NCBI GenBank assembly: GCA_036788295.1
Contig: DAIQNR010000019.1
Span: 1-64,000 of the forward strand
Origin: JAHQVK01 sp036788295
Lineage (GTDB): Bacteria; Myxococcota; Kuafuiibacteriia; Kuafuiibacteriales; Kuafuiibacteriaceae
Reading direction: 5' to 3'
DNA length: 64,000 bases
Shown in pieces: positions 1 through 10,013 of this stretch. Numbering within the stretch: the stretch's first letter is position 1; the number at the start of each line of letters is the position of its first letter. The notes under the pieces were generated by a model. It was not told the origin of the DNA. It saw only the letters and a program-made list of their open reading frames with translations, and did no database searches. The translations under genes were made by a program, and so were the position numbers.

Positions 1-207
1 GTCGCGAGTCTCGCCGAGGGGTGCCGGTTTCGGGATTGCAAACACCAATCGGAGCCCGACTGCGCCGTACGGGCCGCGGTCGAAGACGGGAGCTTGTCCG
101 CCGGGAGGCGGGCGAGCTTCGAGCGGCTCGCCCAAGAAGCGGAGGAGCACGCGGCGAAGGTCGCCGTGCGCCATCGCCGCTCGAACCGGCGACGCTTCGA
201 GCGCTGA
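1..207 (+). CDS. rsgA: Ribosome small subunit-dependent GTPase RsgA, C-terminal fragment
   Basis: Partial gene entering from the left edge; frame 1 is open to a TGA at 205-207. The fragment has the cysteine/histidine pattern C-RFRD-C-KH-x5-D-C-AV, which matches the zinc-binding C-terminal module of RsgA (YjeQ), followed by a basic, Arg-rich helical tail. In the family this circularly permuted GTPase helps late maturation of the 30S subunit. The OB-fold and G domain lie outside the window, so the call rests only on the zinc module. The gene converges on the PmbA-type gene with 7 nt between the stop codons. Confidence 0.75.
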   Translation, partial: VASLAEGCRFRDCKHQSEPDCAVRAAVEDGSLSAGRRASFERLAQEAEEHAAKVAVRHRRSNRRRFER

Positions 208-214
208 GCGGCGC

Positions 215-1564
215 TCAGCCCGTCGAATAGACCGGAAACGCGTCCACTTCGAGCGGAGGCACCACCGCCCGCTCGCCCACGACCTGGGTCCCGATGCGGC
301 CGACCCGCGACAAGAGATCGAGTACGGACACGTCGAAGCGAAGCTCGGGCAGCGGGAGACTCGGCTCTCCCCCCTCGATGGCAAAGCAGCCCCCCGCTGT
401 CCTGCCGACGACCCGCAGGCGGGCGCCGTCAACGACCTGGAGATCGCCAAAGCCCCGGATCAACAGCCCGGCCCGCGTGCCGCGGACGAGGTCTTCGGTG
501 CTGCCCTCTCCGCCGGCGAGCACGAGGTGCTCCGCCGCTTCCGCCCGGCGCTCTTCCGGTCGCTCGACCCCGTGCCCGGTCGCAGCGAGGTCGAGGCGCT
601 GGGCCACCGGCCACGAAACCACCGGGTTCGCGGCCACCCCTCGCTCGAGGATGACGACCCGTTGCCGAGCAACCCCGTCGCAGTCGAACGGCGCCGCTCG
701 GTGCCCGGGGTGGGCAAAATCGTCGATGAGGCTCAGGCGCTCGTCCACGACGCTCTGGCCGCGGTGGGCGGAAAGAAAGCTCTCCCCGGTGGACAGAGCG
801 CCCGCGCCGGCGTGGGCGCCGATGAGCTCTGCCAGGGCCGCCACCGCGGGGACGTCGAGCACCGCCGGGTACCGCCCCGGCGGCAGGCAGGCCGACGCCT
901 CGGCGTGGCCGAGGGCCCGCAGCGCCTCGTCGACCACCGCCCGGGGATCGAGCGTACAGGCGCTCCACGACGCGGCCCCCGCCCGCCCACTTCGCCGGCC
1001 CCGGCGCAGCTCCACCTCCGCGGTCGCCCGGGTCGATGGGTGGTAGGCGAGCAGGCCCCGGGTGTTGGCCAGAGCGTAGGCAAACAGCGAGCCCTCGGCG
1101 TCGATGCCGCCCCGGGCGACCGTGATCCGCCCCGACGCGCCGAGGCCCCCCCGGTGGGCGGCCGTGAAGGCGCGCCCCGCCCACGCCACCAGCTCCATCG
1201 GGGTCAGGGCCGCCGTCCGGGGGTCGAAGGCGTCGATGCTCGGGTAGTTCTGGGGCGGCGGCAGCCCGATCACCTGCTCCGATTCGGGGAGCCGACCCAG
1301 CTCGGCCCGGGCGTGCTGGGCGGCGGCGCCGATCCCTTGGACGGTCAGGTCGCTCGTGGACACCCGCGCCCACCGCCCCCCGAGCCGAACCCGAACCGTC
1401 AGCTTCTCGAGGCTCAGCGATCCGGCGGGACGAACCTCGTTGTCCGAGAACCGCACGTAGCCGAGCGTGCCGCCCCGCAGCGCGACCTCGGCCTCGTCCA
1501 CTCCGGAGCTGGCGATGCTGAGGGCCGCTTCCAGGACCCGGTAGGCTTCTTCTCTCTCCCGCAC
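215..1564 (-). CDS. PmbA/TldE-type metallopeptidase-family subunit
   Basis: A 449-residue protein of the TldD/PmbA (modulator of DNA gyrase) family. In this family a TldD subunit carries the zinc site and TldE/PmbA is its non-catalytic partner in a heterodimeric peptidase acting on unfolded or modified peptides. The N-terminal half has the helical and beta pattern typical of PmbA, and the C-terminal part ends in Gly-rich beta strands (the GTRAGLLIRGF region). No HExxxH motif is present, as expected for PmbA. The GTG at 1564 is chosen because it lies 2 nt after the stop of the TldD-like gene, so the pair is probably translationally coupled. Its partner has lost the zinc motif, so whether this pair is an active protease is doubtful. 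Confidence 0.8.
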   Translation of the reverse strand: MREREEAYRVLEAALSIASSGVDEAEVALRGGTLGYVRFSDNEVRPAGSLSLEKLTVRVRLGGRWARVSTSDLTVQGIGAAAQHARAELGRLPESEQVIGLPPPQNYPSIDAFDPRTAALTPMELVAWAGRAFTAAHRGGLGASGRITVARGGIDAEGSLFAYALANTRGLLAYHPSTRATAEVELRRGRRSGRAGAASWSACTLDPRAVVDEALRALGHAEASACLPPGRYPAVLDVPAVAALAELIGAHAGAGALSTGESFLSAHRGQSVVDERLSLIDDFAHPGHRAAPFDCDGVARQRVVILERGVAANPVVSWPVAQRLDLAATGHGVERPEERRAEAAEHLVLAGGEGSTEDLVRGTRAGLLIRGFGDLQVVDGARLRVVGRTAGGCFAIEGGEPSLPLPELRFDVSVLDLLSRVGRIGTQVVGERAVVPPLEVDAFPVYSTG

Positions 1565-1566
1565 CG

Positions 1567-3114
1567 CTACCTCACGTCGTTTCGAGCCACCCGGCGCAGC
1601 GAGCGCGGGAGCGACCGGGCCGGCCTCGGCGCGGCCGTTCGAGCGAGGGGCAGCGGCCCGCCTTTGCCCACCTCGACGAGGTCCGGGGACCCGGCACCGG
1701 CGTCGATGCCCACGAACCGGGCCAGCGGCGCGCTCGCGCCCACCCCGAGGCAGCGACCGCGACCGACCCAGTTCCCCCCGAGCGTCGCCGCTTCGGGCCC
1801 CGCGACCGCATCGCACGCCCGCCACAAGGCGCCGAGGCTCCCCCGGAGGATCGGGTTCTTGACCATCGCCGCCCGCTTTCCCCCCTCGATGAGCCAACCG
1901 ACCTCGCTGCTGGCCACAAAGGTCCCGCCGGCGAGGTCCACGTCGAAGGCGCGGGGTCCGTCGAGGAAGAGGCCGCTCGAGGTGTCGGCCACGAGCGCGT
2001 CGAGGTCGCCCTGCCCCGGAGCCAGGACCAGGTTCGAAGCCAAGACCCGGGGCGGCTCGGACCAAACCGGCGTTCTGGCCCCTCCGTGCGACCGCTGAAG
2101 CCCGACCCGCGCCGCCGTCTCCCGTCCGGATTGAAACCCGGTGACGCGACCCTCCTCGAGAAGCGCGAAGCGCTCGGCCGGGACCCCCTCTTCGTCGTAC
2201 GGAGAGGTGCCGGCGCCACCCTCGACGCTCGGATCGGAGTAGAGCGACACGGCCTCGCCCCCGAACCGCCGCACGCCGAGGTCCCCGACCTCGAGCACGC
2301 TGCCCCCACCGAGAATGCGATCCAGCTCGAAGCACGGGCCGAGGCCGAAGACGAGGTGGCGCCGCACCTCCGCGCTCGACAGCAGGACGGTGGTCGCCCC
2401 GTTCGGGCACGGCCTCGCCGCGAGCAGGGCCACCGCCTCGTCTGCGACCTCCGCCGCCCGCTCCTCCCAACCGAGCGCCTCGATGTGCTCGAAGCCCCGC
2501 CCGAGCACCAACCCATCGCCGCCGGCGAAGCTCCGTCTCTGGCGGTCGGTGCCGTCGGCGGCCACGGCGCGAAAATCGAGCCCGCCCGCGACCACGTCCC
2601 GGTCGAACTCCGAACCCTCTGAGCTGACGACCACCTGGCGGCGGCGGCAGAACCGAAGATGCGCGGCCGCGTGGGCGATGCCGGAGCGCCCGCGCAGGAT
2701 CCCGTCGATGCCGAACAGGACCGCCGCCTTCTCTTCGAGCGCGACCGCCATCGGGTCCCGGGACACCGGGGTACGGTACACGCCCCGACGCGCGTCCACC
2801 GGCGCTAGCCCCACCGGGTGCTCCTGCAGCACCGCCGCCGCCCGGCCCTGCTCCACCGCCCGGCGGGCGGCGACCGCGACGTCGTGGCGGTTCGGCTCCC
2901 CGACCGCAGCGAATCCCCACGCCCCGCCCACCAGCACTCGGACGGCGAGCCCGAGGTCGCTGCCGGCGGCGGCGGCGGTCAGGCGGCCGTCGCTCACCTC
3001 GGTGAAATCTTGCCAGCGGCCTTCGACGCGGGCCTCGGCGTAGCTCGCCCGAAGGCGCATCGCCTCCTCCACCGCGATGTGCGCGAGCTCCAGAGCGACG
3101 GCAGAATCGAACAC
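1567..3114 (-). CDS. TldD-like protein lacking the HExxxH zinc motif
   Basis: About 515 residues, TldD family by overall pattern, including the ELDRILGGG segment that follows the zinc motif in TldD and the SEVGWLIEGGK and ILRGSLGALW segments of the C-terminal half. Where TldD normally has HExxxH immediately before E-x-D-R, this protein reads FGLGPC (residues 256-261) and then FELDRIL. Both zinc histidines and the catalytic Glu are therefore absent. It precedes the PmbA-type gene by 2 nt. The GTG start at 3114 avoids overlap with the upstream gene; an in-frame ATG at 3165 would add 17 residues and overlap that gene by 40 nt. The family call is firm; activity as a peptidase is unlikely unless metal is bound in another way. 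Confidence 0.75.
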   Translation of the reverse strand: MFDSAVALELAHIAVEEAMRLRASYAEARVEGRWQDFTEVSDGRLTAAAAGSDLGLAVRVLVGGAWGFAAVGEPNRHDVAVAARRAVEQGRAAAVLQEHPVGLAPVDARRGVYRTPVSRDPMAVALEEKAAVLFGIDGILRGRSGIAHAAAHLRFCRRRQVVVSSEGSEFDRDVVAGGLDFRAVAADGTDRQRRSFAGGDGLVLGRGFEHIEALGWEERAAEVADEAVALLAARPCPNGATTVLLSSAEVRRHLVFGLGPCFELDRILGGGSVLEVGDLGVRRFGGEAVSLYSDPSVEGGAGTSPYDEEGVPAERFALLEEGRVTGFQSGRETAARVGLQRSHGGARTPVWSEPPRVLASNLVLAPGQGDLDALVADTSSGLFLDGPRAFDVDLAGGTFVASSEVGWLIEGGKRAAMVKNPILRGSLGALWRACDAVAGPEAATLGGNWVGRGRCLGVGASAPLARFVGIDAGAGSPDLVEVGKGGPLPLARTAAPRPARSLPRSLRRVARNDVR

Positions 3115-3125
3115 GGACGCCGGGG

Positions 3126-3917
3126 TTATCGCGCGGACCCACCCCGAGAGCAAGGCCAGCGCCATGCGACCGTCACGAGGAGAAGAACGGCGAACCAGGG
3201 GGGCGACGCGGCGGGACCGGCGGTGCAGCCGAGCGCCCGGTTGTGCACCGGCCGAGACCGGGCAGGCAGGACATCGCAGCCCCCGTTGGCTTCGCCCCGG
3301 GGATACAGAGCGCACAGGCCGGCCTCGTCGTCCGGCTTCAGCTGCCGCTTGTCGGTCTCGCAGGGGCCGAGGCTCGGGGCCATGGTCGGGTCGCGCTCGT
3401 CGGCGAACCAGACCTCGGGGTGGGCCAGACCGAGCGCGTGCCCCACTTCGTGGGCGAGCACGGCCTGAAGGTCGTACGCCGGTTCGGTGTCCGGGTCGCA
3501 GCGAGTGGACGGCTCGAACCGAAATCGCTCCCGGTTCACCTCGATTCGGCTGTCGAAGATCGAGCCGGTGGATCGGTTGTAGGTGGTGGTCGTCAGAGCG
3601 AGCGCGTCCACGCTGCGGCCGTCTCGCTCCCAGCCTTGGTCGATGAACGAGATGCTGGCGGCGGGCAAGGCCGACGCCGGGACCACCCCGAGGAGGGTCG
3701 GCTCGGCGTCCGAGCAACCCACCTGCGCCCAAGCGGAGAGCGCGCCCCGCACCGCCGCGAGGTCGATCCCCGGAGCCGGCGCCACGCCGAACGCGACCCG
3801 CCGGTCCGGCCAGGTCAGGGAGACCCACGGGTGGGTGGAAGATCGCTTGCATTCGAAAGCGGACGCCGGCCCGGCGAAGAGGCCGATGAAGCCCGCCGCG
3901 AGCCACGCCCGGCGCAC
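3126..3917 (-). CDS. Matrixin-like secreted zinc metalloprotease with MYXO-CTERM-like tail
   Basis: 263 residues. It has an N-terminal signal peptide ending near PASA-FEC, then a matrixin-like catalytic domain with the full zinc motif HEVGHALGLAH and a downstream Met-turn (DPTMAPS), as in metzincin proteases (family M10). The C-terminus has a Cys, a short Pro/Ala stretch, one hydrophobic segment (about 15 residues) and an Arg-containing end. This resembles the MYXO-CTERM sorting signal that anchors proteins to the outer surface in Myxococcota. It is therefore probably a surface-attached protease, with substrate unknown. Its stop lies 11 nt before the GTG of the TldD-like gene; the 160-nt upstream gap holds a tandem repeat. 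Confidence 0.75.
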   Translation of the reverse strand: MRRAWLAAGFIGLFAGPASAFECKRSSTHPWVSLTWPDRRVAFGVAPAPGIDLAAVRGALSAWAQVGCSDAEPTLLGVVPASALPAASISFIDQGWERDGRSVDALALTTTTYNRSTGSIFDSRIEVNRERFRFEPSTRCDPDTEPAYDLQAVLAHEVGHALGLAHPEVWFADERDPTMAPSLGPCETDKRQLKPDDEAGLCALYPRGEANGGCDVLPARSRPVHNRALGCTAGPAASPPWFAVLLLVTVAWRWPCSRGGSAR

Positions 3918-3995
3918 CGCGTGAACGTGCCTCGGCGGACGGCGGCGGTAAAGCCAGAGCGACCGAAACCCTCCCGACCAGAGTCCCTGCCCCGG

Positions 3996-4071
3996 TTGGG
4001 CTTCGGCGGCCGGGTTGGGCTTCGGCGGCCGGGTTGGGCTTCGGCGGCCGGGTTGGGCTTCGGCGGCCGGG
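3996..4071 (+). repeat. Four perfect tandem copies of a 19-bp unit
   Basis: The unit TTGGGCTTCGGCGGCCGGG occurs four times head to tail (3996-4014, 4015-4033, 4034-4052, 4053-4071) in the gap between the LeuA-like gene and the matrixin gene. Copies are identical and there are no spacers. Each unit contains CTTCGG, which can form a UUCG-type tetraloop on the plus strand. 19 is not a multiple of 3, so the array is unlikely to be coding. It is a candidate variable-number repeat. Confidence 0.9.
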
Positions 4072-4077
4072 TTGACG

Positions 4078-5097
4078 TCAATCGCCGGTGTAGGCGTGCA
4101 CCATCGCCTCGAGCCGGTCGGCGTCGAGGGTCGCGTCCGCCTCCTTCGCCGCCGCGACCAACGCGGCGACGAGCCCGTCGCTCACCGGGTGACCCCGCTG
4201 GTCGAGCCAAAAACGCACGTTCGATTCCCCGCTCCAGGGCCCGACCTCGATGAGCTGGGTCTTCCCGAAGCGGCGAGCCGGGACGGCGGAATAGACTCGG
4301 TCGGCAACCTCGGGCCGCTCATGGGCGAGCGCCTTGACGATGGCGGCGGCGTGGACCCCCGTCGCGGTGCGAAACGCGTCGCGACCGAGCAGGGGCCGGT
4401 TCGGGGCGACCGGTCGGCCGGCGATTCGGGCCACCCGCTCGCACAGGTCGACCAAGCCGCACACCGGTCCGGTCGGCTGCCCGAGCAGGTCGAGGTTCAA
4501 CACGAGCTGGTCCAGAGGGATGCCGTCGAGCCCGAGCAGCGATCCGTGCAGATGCTCCGCGCCGGCGGACGCGGCGGCCAGCGCCGAGGCCACTCCGAGC
4601 CCGAGGCCGCCTTCGCCCCTCCAGTCCACTTTCAGCCGGCCCTCGGTCGCGCGAAGGGCGAGCTGCACCGCCGCCGCTGCCCGCTCAGGGGTCGCGGGGG
4701 CGCCGCGGTCGCCGAGCACGACGCGCTCCGCCCCCGCCGCTTGGGCCGCGGCGACACGCTCGGCGAGCGCTTCAGGGCCCATCGCCAGAGCGGACGGCAG
4801 CGCGACCGCCACCCCCGAGACGCCGGGCGGGACCGGTCCCGAGACCTCGGTCCAGCCCCGCGCCGGTCGAGCCGGCCACCGGACCCAGAGTGGATGGTCC
4901 ACCCAGAGTGGATGGTCCACCGATTCGGCCGGTCCCGGATCGAGCGCGGCCACCCCGAGCCGAGCGATGTCCCTCGCGAGCTCGACCGCCGCCTGAGCCT
5001 CGAGCGTCGGGATCGCGCCGAGCGTGCGGTCGACCAGGCGGGGCCGAGCCGTGAATGGGGGATTCCACTCATGCACGAGCGGCGGCTCGGGAGCCAT
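4078..5097 (-). CDS. LeuA/HMGL-family (2-isopropylmalate synthase-like) protein with lost active-site motifs
   Basis: About 339 residues. The C-terminal half strongly matches LeuA-related acyltransferases (AFRTATGVHAAA; GKTQLIEVGPWSGESNVRF). The catalytic part is degenerate. The RDGxQ loop near the N-terminus is deleted (the sequence goes from VDRTLG straight to the next helix). The metal-binding HxH is WRGEGG in place of the usual WHGHxDRG. The GERVGN loop is missing. All ligands expected to hold the divalent metal and bind the keto acid are gone, so condensation activity is unlikely. An internal 6-residue duplication (VDHPLW twice) follows an 18-bp DNA repeat. ATG codons at 5133 and 5154 are also in frame, but they lie inside the palindrome at 5128-5158, so 5097 is preferred. 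The gene is divergent from the kinase gene. Confidence 0.65.
   Translation of the reverse strand: MAPEPPLVHEWNPPFTARPRLVDRTLGAIPTLEAQAAVELARDIARLGVAALDPGPAESVDHPLWVDHPLWVRWPARPARGWTEVSGPVPPGVSGVAVALPSALAMGPEALAERVAAAQAAGAERVVLGDRGAPATPERAAAAVQLALRATEGRLKVDWRGEGGLGLGVASALAAASAGAEHLHGSLLGLDGIPLDQLVLNLDLLGQPTGPVCGLVDLCERVARIAGRPVAPNRPLLGRDAFRTATGVHAAAIVKALAHERPEVADRVYSAVPARRFGKTQLIEVGPWSGESNVRFWLDQRGHPVSDGLVAALVAAAKEADATLDADRLEAMVHAYTGD
4884..4919 (+). repeat. 18-bp direct duplication inside the LeuA-like gene
   Basis: Two perfect adjacent copies of CCCAGAGTGGATGGTCCA (4884-4901, 4902-4919). The unit is in frame and adds six residues (VDHPLW repeated) to the LeuA-like protein, outside any recognised motif. 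It looks like a recent slippage duplication. Confidence 0.9.
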
Positions 5098-5127
5098 GCG
5101 CAGAGCTTCACTGGTTTCGCTCTGTGA

Positions 5128-5158
5128 AGCCATGGGCGCCGAGGATGCGCCCATGGCT
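5128..5158. promoter_or_regulatory. Perfect 12-bp inverted repeat between divergent genes
   Basis: Arms AGCCATGGGCGC (5128-5139) and GCGCCCATGGCT (5147-5158) are perfect reverse complements around a 7-nt loop. They sit between the LeuA-like gene (minus) and the kinase gene (plus). This is either an operator for a dimeric regulator or an RNA hairpin in the leader of the minus-strand gene. A TAGAAT hexamer at 5174-5179 is a possible -10 for the kinase, which would give an almost leaderless mRNA. No regulator can be named from sequence alone. Confidence 0.5.
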
Positions 5159-5187
5159 GGGGCGCGGGTCTGATAGAATCGGGGGCG

Positions 5188-7224
<2,037 letters not shown>

Positions 7225-8334
7225 GCCGCTCGGGCCGAGCTCGGCTCGGCGCCGCGCCCGCGGGGCCCGGGCGATCCCACGCTCGATCGGGAACGACCGG
7301 CCCGTCCGGCCCGACCCCGAAGACGTGCCGGCCGGGCGGGGGGCGGAGCCCGGCCCGGCTCGCGAAGTCCTCCGCCGCCCGCTTCCACGCCGACGCGCCC
7401 ACCTGCCGCCCGAACCAGTTGCGACCGGCGCCGTCGGACCCTAGGAACCGGGCGGAGAACTCGGACTTCGGGTCCCAGCGCAGGGACGCGTCGGCCGGGC
7501 ACCACCACAAGGTCAGCTCGGGGACGTAGGGGCCGAGCCGGCGGTGAAAACCGTGCTCTTGCTCGGCCCGAATCCGGCCGCTCAGGCAAGCGGCGCCGCC
7601 CCAGCCCTCCGGCGGAGCTGGATCGCGCCCGGAGAACCGCCAGCCGGGAGGGCCCGCACCGGCGAGCGCGGCGGTGCCGGTCTCGCCAAGGGGGATCGGA
7701 GGCAGCGGGGCGCTGCCGCTCGGCCGCGCCGCGCCGTCGAGCCGGGCCCGGGAGAGCGACGCTGCGAGCTGGTCGAGCGCCGGCCGAAGCGCCTCCTGGG
7801 CGAGCGACCACGGCTCGGGGTCGCCGTCCCGGCGGTCATGAAAGGACCAGCCCACGGTGCCCCGGAAGAGCGGCCCTTTCTGGTCCGAGAGCTCGAAGGG
7901 CCCGAGCTCGGCTTCCGCCACGACCCGCCGCTTCTCCCCTTCCGGGGGCTCGACCTCGACGTAGCCGCGAAGACGGACGAGAGCGCCGCTCAGCACGAGA
8001 TCGGCGTCGGGCGCCCGCCTCGCGTCGTCCACCACCACCACCCGCGCGAACACCCGCGCCGCCGCCAGGTGCTTTGCGACCGCGAGCCCCAAGGCCTCGA
8101 GCGGCTCGAGCCCGAGTTGCTCGAGCCTCGTGCCTCGGTACTCGATCCCCCGGTAGACGTAGCGGCCGCCCCGGTCGTCGGCCTCTTCGGGCCGCCGCCG
8201 GTCGGCGAGCGGGACCACCACCGCGACGGTCTTCGGGTGCTCGAATCGGGCCAACGCCGCCGAACCGGTCTCGAGCGGCCAAATCCTGGCCTCGGCGCAC
8301 CCGTACAGCGCGAGCAGGGCCCACCCTGCCCCTC

Positions 8335-9879
8335 TCATTTTTGCTTTCTCTTTCGAGCGAGGAAGAGACCGGCGAGCACCGCGGCGGCCGAGGTCCACCC
8401 CGGCCAGTCCCCGAGCACCTGGTACAGGGTCCGCCGCGGGGACTGGAGCAGGGGAACGGACGAAAACAGCGTCTCCTGCGTCCACTGCCCGGTCCGCGCG
8501 ACCACCCGGCCGGCGGGGTCGATGATGGCCGAGATCCCGGTGTTCGTGGACCGGATCATCGCCCGCCGGGTCTCGATGGTCCTTAGCGTGGCCAGAGCGA
8601 GGTGAATGCGGGGCTCGTGGGTGTCGCCGTACCAAGAGTCGTTGGTGACGTTGACGAGGGCCTCGGCCGGGCCCGCCTCGGCCCACATGCGCCGGACGAA
8701 CCGGGGCAGCAGGTCCTCGTAGCAGACCATCGGCAGGAGCTTCGCCCCACCCTCGAGCTCGAGGTGCTGAAAGCTCGTGCCCCGGTCGAAGCCCCCGGTC
8801 CGGGGAAACCACCGCTTGATGCCGGGGAAGACGTCCGAAAACGGCAAGGTCTCGCCAAACGCGAGCAGCTCGACCTTGTCGAACACCCCTCGGACGTCGC
8901 CGGTCGAAGAGGTCAGGATGACGCTGTTGAAGATGAAGCGCTCGCCGTCTCGGTGGTCCACGGTGATCGCCCCGGACAGGACCGGCCGGTCGATCCCGGG
9001 CGTGATGTCCGCCCGCACGTTCGTCTGCCGGCGGTGAATCGCCCGGTTGAACGCAGCCTCGGGCCACACGACGAGCTCGACCTCGGGCCGCTCCGCGATC
9101 GCCGCTCTGGACATGCGCTGGTGGCGCTCGAGGAACTCTTGGCGGAGCACGGTCTTGTCCTTGGCGCCGAGGTTCGCTTGCACGATCGCGACCTCCAGCC
9201 GGGGCGCCTCGGCGACCCGGGCCTGCACCTCGGCGAGGCGAAAGGCCCCGTAGCCGAGCACGAACACCGTCGCCGCCCCGGCGGCGGCGAACAGCCGCAC
9301 GTTTTCGCGGCGCGAACCGGCGACGAGGGCGTAGATCCCGCCGCTCACGAGCGCGACCCAGCCGTCCACCAGCACCGGCCCGCCGAGGTCGGCGACCTGG
9401 TTGAGCACGGCGACCTCGTAGAACCCGGCCGCGATGTAGCTCGGAAACAGCTGAGGGAAGACCTGCTCCATGGCCATGACCGCCACCGGCAGCGACCACT
9501 GCATCGCGACCCCGAGGCGACCCCTCGCGAACGCGACGGCCGCGCCCACGAGGCCCCAGAACAGGGCCCCCTGGTAGAGGTTCAGCAGCACGTACCCGAG
9601 CCCGGCCAGCGGAAGGGGCAGCCCCGCGAACTCCCGGAGGAGGTGCACGACCCAGTAGTAGCCCCCGCAGTGGGCGACGAAGCCGGCGAGCGCCCCGACC
9701 GCGAATCCCCCTTTGGGACCTCGCCCCTCGAGCGCGAAGAGGAGCGGGACCATGAAGCCGAAGCTCAGGGGCCAAATCCCGAACCCGGCGAAGCCGAGGA
9801 AGTACAGGACCCCCGAGAGGGCGCCGAGGGACACCGCGCGCACGCGAGCGCTGTAGAGCACCGGCCCCCGGCGACGCAA
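8335..9879 (-). CDS. lnt: Apolipoprotein N-acyltransferase
   Basis: 514 residues, normal length for Lnt. The N-terminal part has about six hydrophobic segments, followed by a periplasmic nitrilase-like (CN hydrolase) domain and a final membrane helix. The catalytic triad is visible: Glu in VVWPEAAF, Lys in FDKVELLAFGE and Cys in MVCYEDLLP. In the family the enzyme adds the third acyl chain to the N-terminal Cys of lipoproteins at the inner membrane, which fits the many lipoproteins encoded nearby. It is divergent from the TolC-like gene across 134 nt. Confidence 0.95.
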   Translation of the reverse strand: MRRRGPVLYSARVRAVSLGALSGVLYFLGFAGFGIWPLSFGFMVPLLFALEGRGPKGGFAVGALAGFVAHCGGYYWVVHLLREFAGLPLPLAGLGYVLLNLYQGALFWGLVGAAVAFARGRLGVAMQWSLPVAVMAMEQVFPQLFPSYIAAGFYEVAVLNQVADLGGPVLVDGWVALVSGGIYALVAGSRRENVRLFAAAGAATVFVLGYGAFRLAEVQARVAEAPRLEVAIVQANLGAKDKTVLRQEFLERHQRMSRAAIAERPEVELVVWPEAAFNRAIHRRQTNVRADITPGIDRPVLSGAITVDHRDGERFIFNSVILTSSTGDVRGVFDKVELLAFGETLPFSDVFPGIKRWFPRTGGFDRGTSFQHLELEGGAKLLPMVCYEDLLPRFVRRMWAEAGPAEALVNVTNDSWYGDTHEPRIHLALATLRTIETRRAMIRSTNTGISAIIDPAGRVVARTGQWTQETLFSSVPLLQSPRRTLYQVLGDWPGWTSAAAVLAGLFLARKRKQK

Positions 9880-10013
9880 CGCCTGCCGCTCGGTCCGGCC
9901 GCCCGTTGCGCCGGCGGGCGCATCCTTCGCCGCGGTCGCGCCCGCAGATGGGGTCCGAGGGGCGACCTTGCCCCGGCCCAGTCCCGGTGGTAGTGGCCCC
10001 AGACCGGGCTCAA

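Noticed and set aside
3996..4071. CRISPR-like array
   Set aside because: Units are contiguous with no spacers and only 19 bp long.
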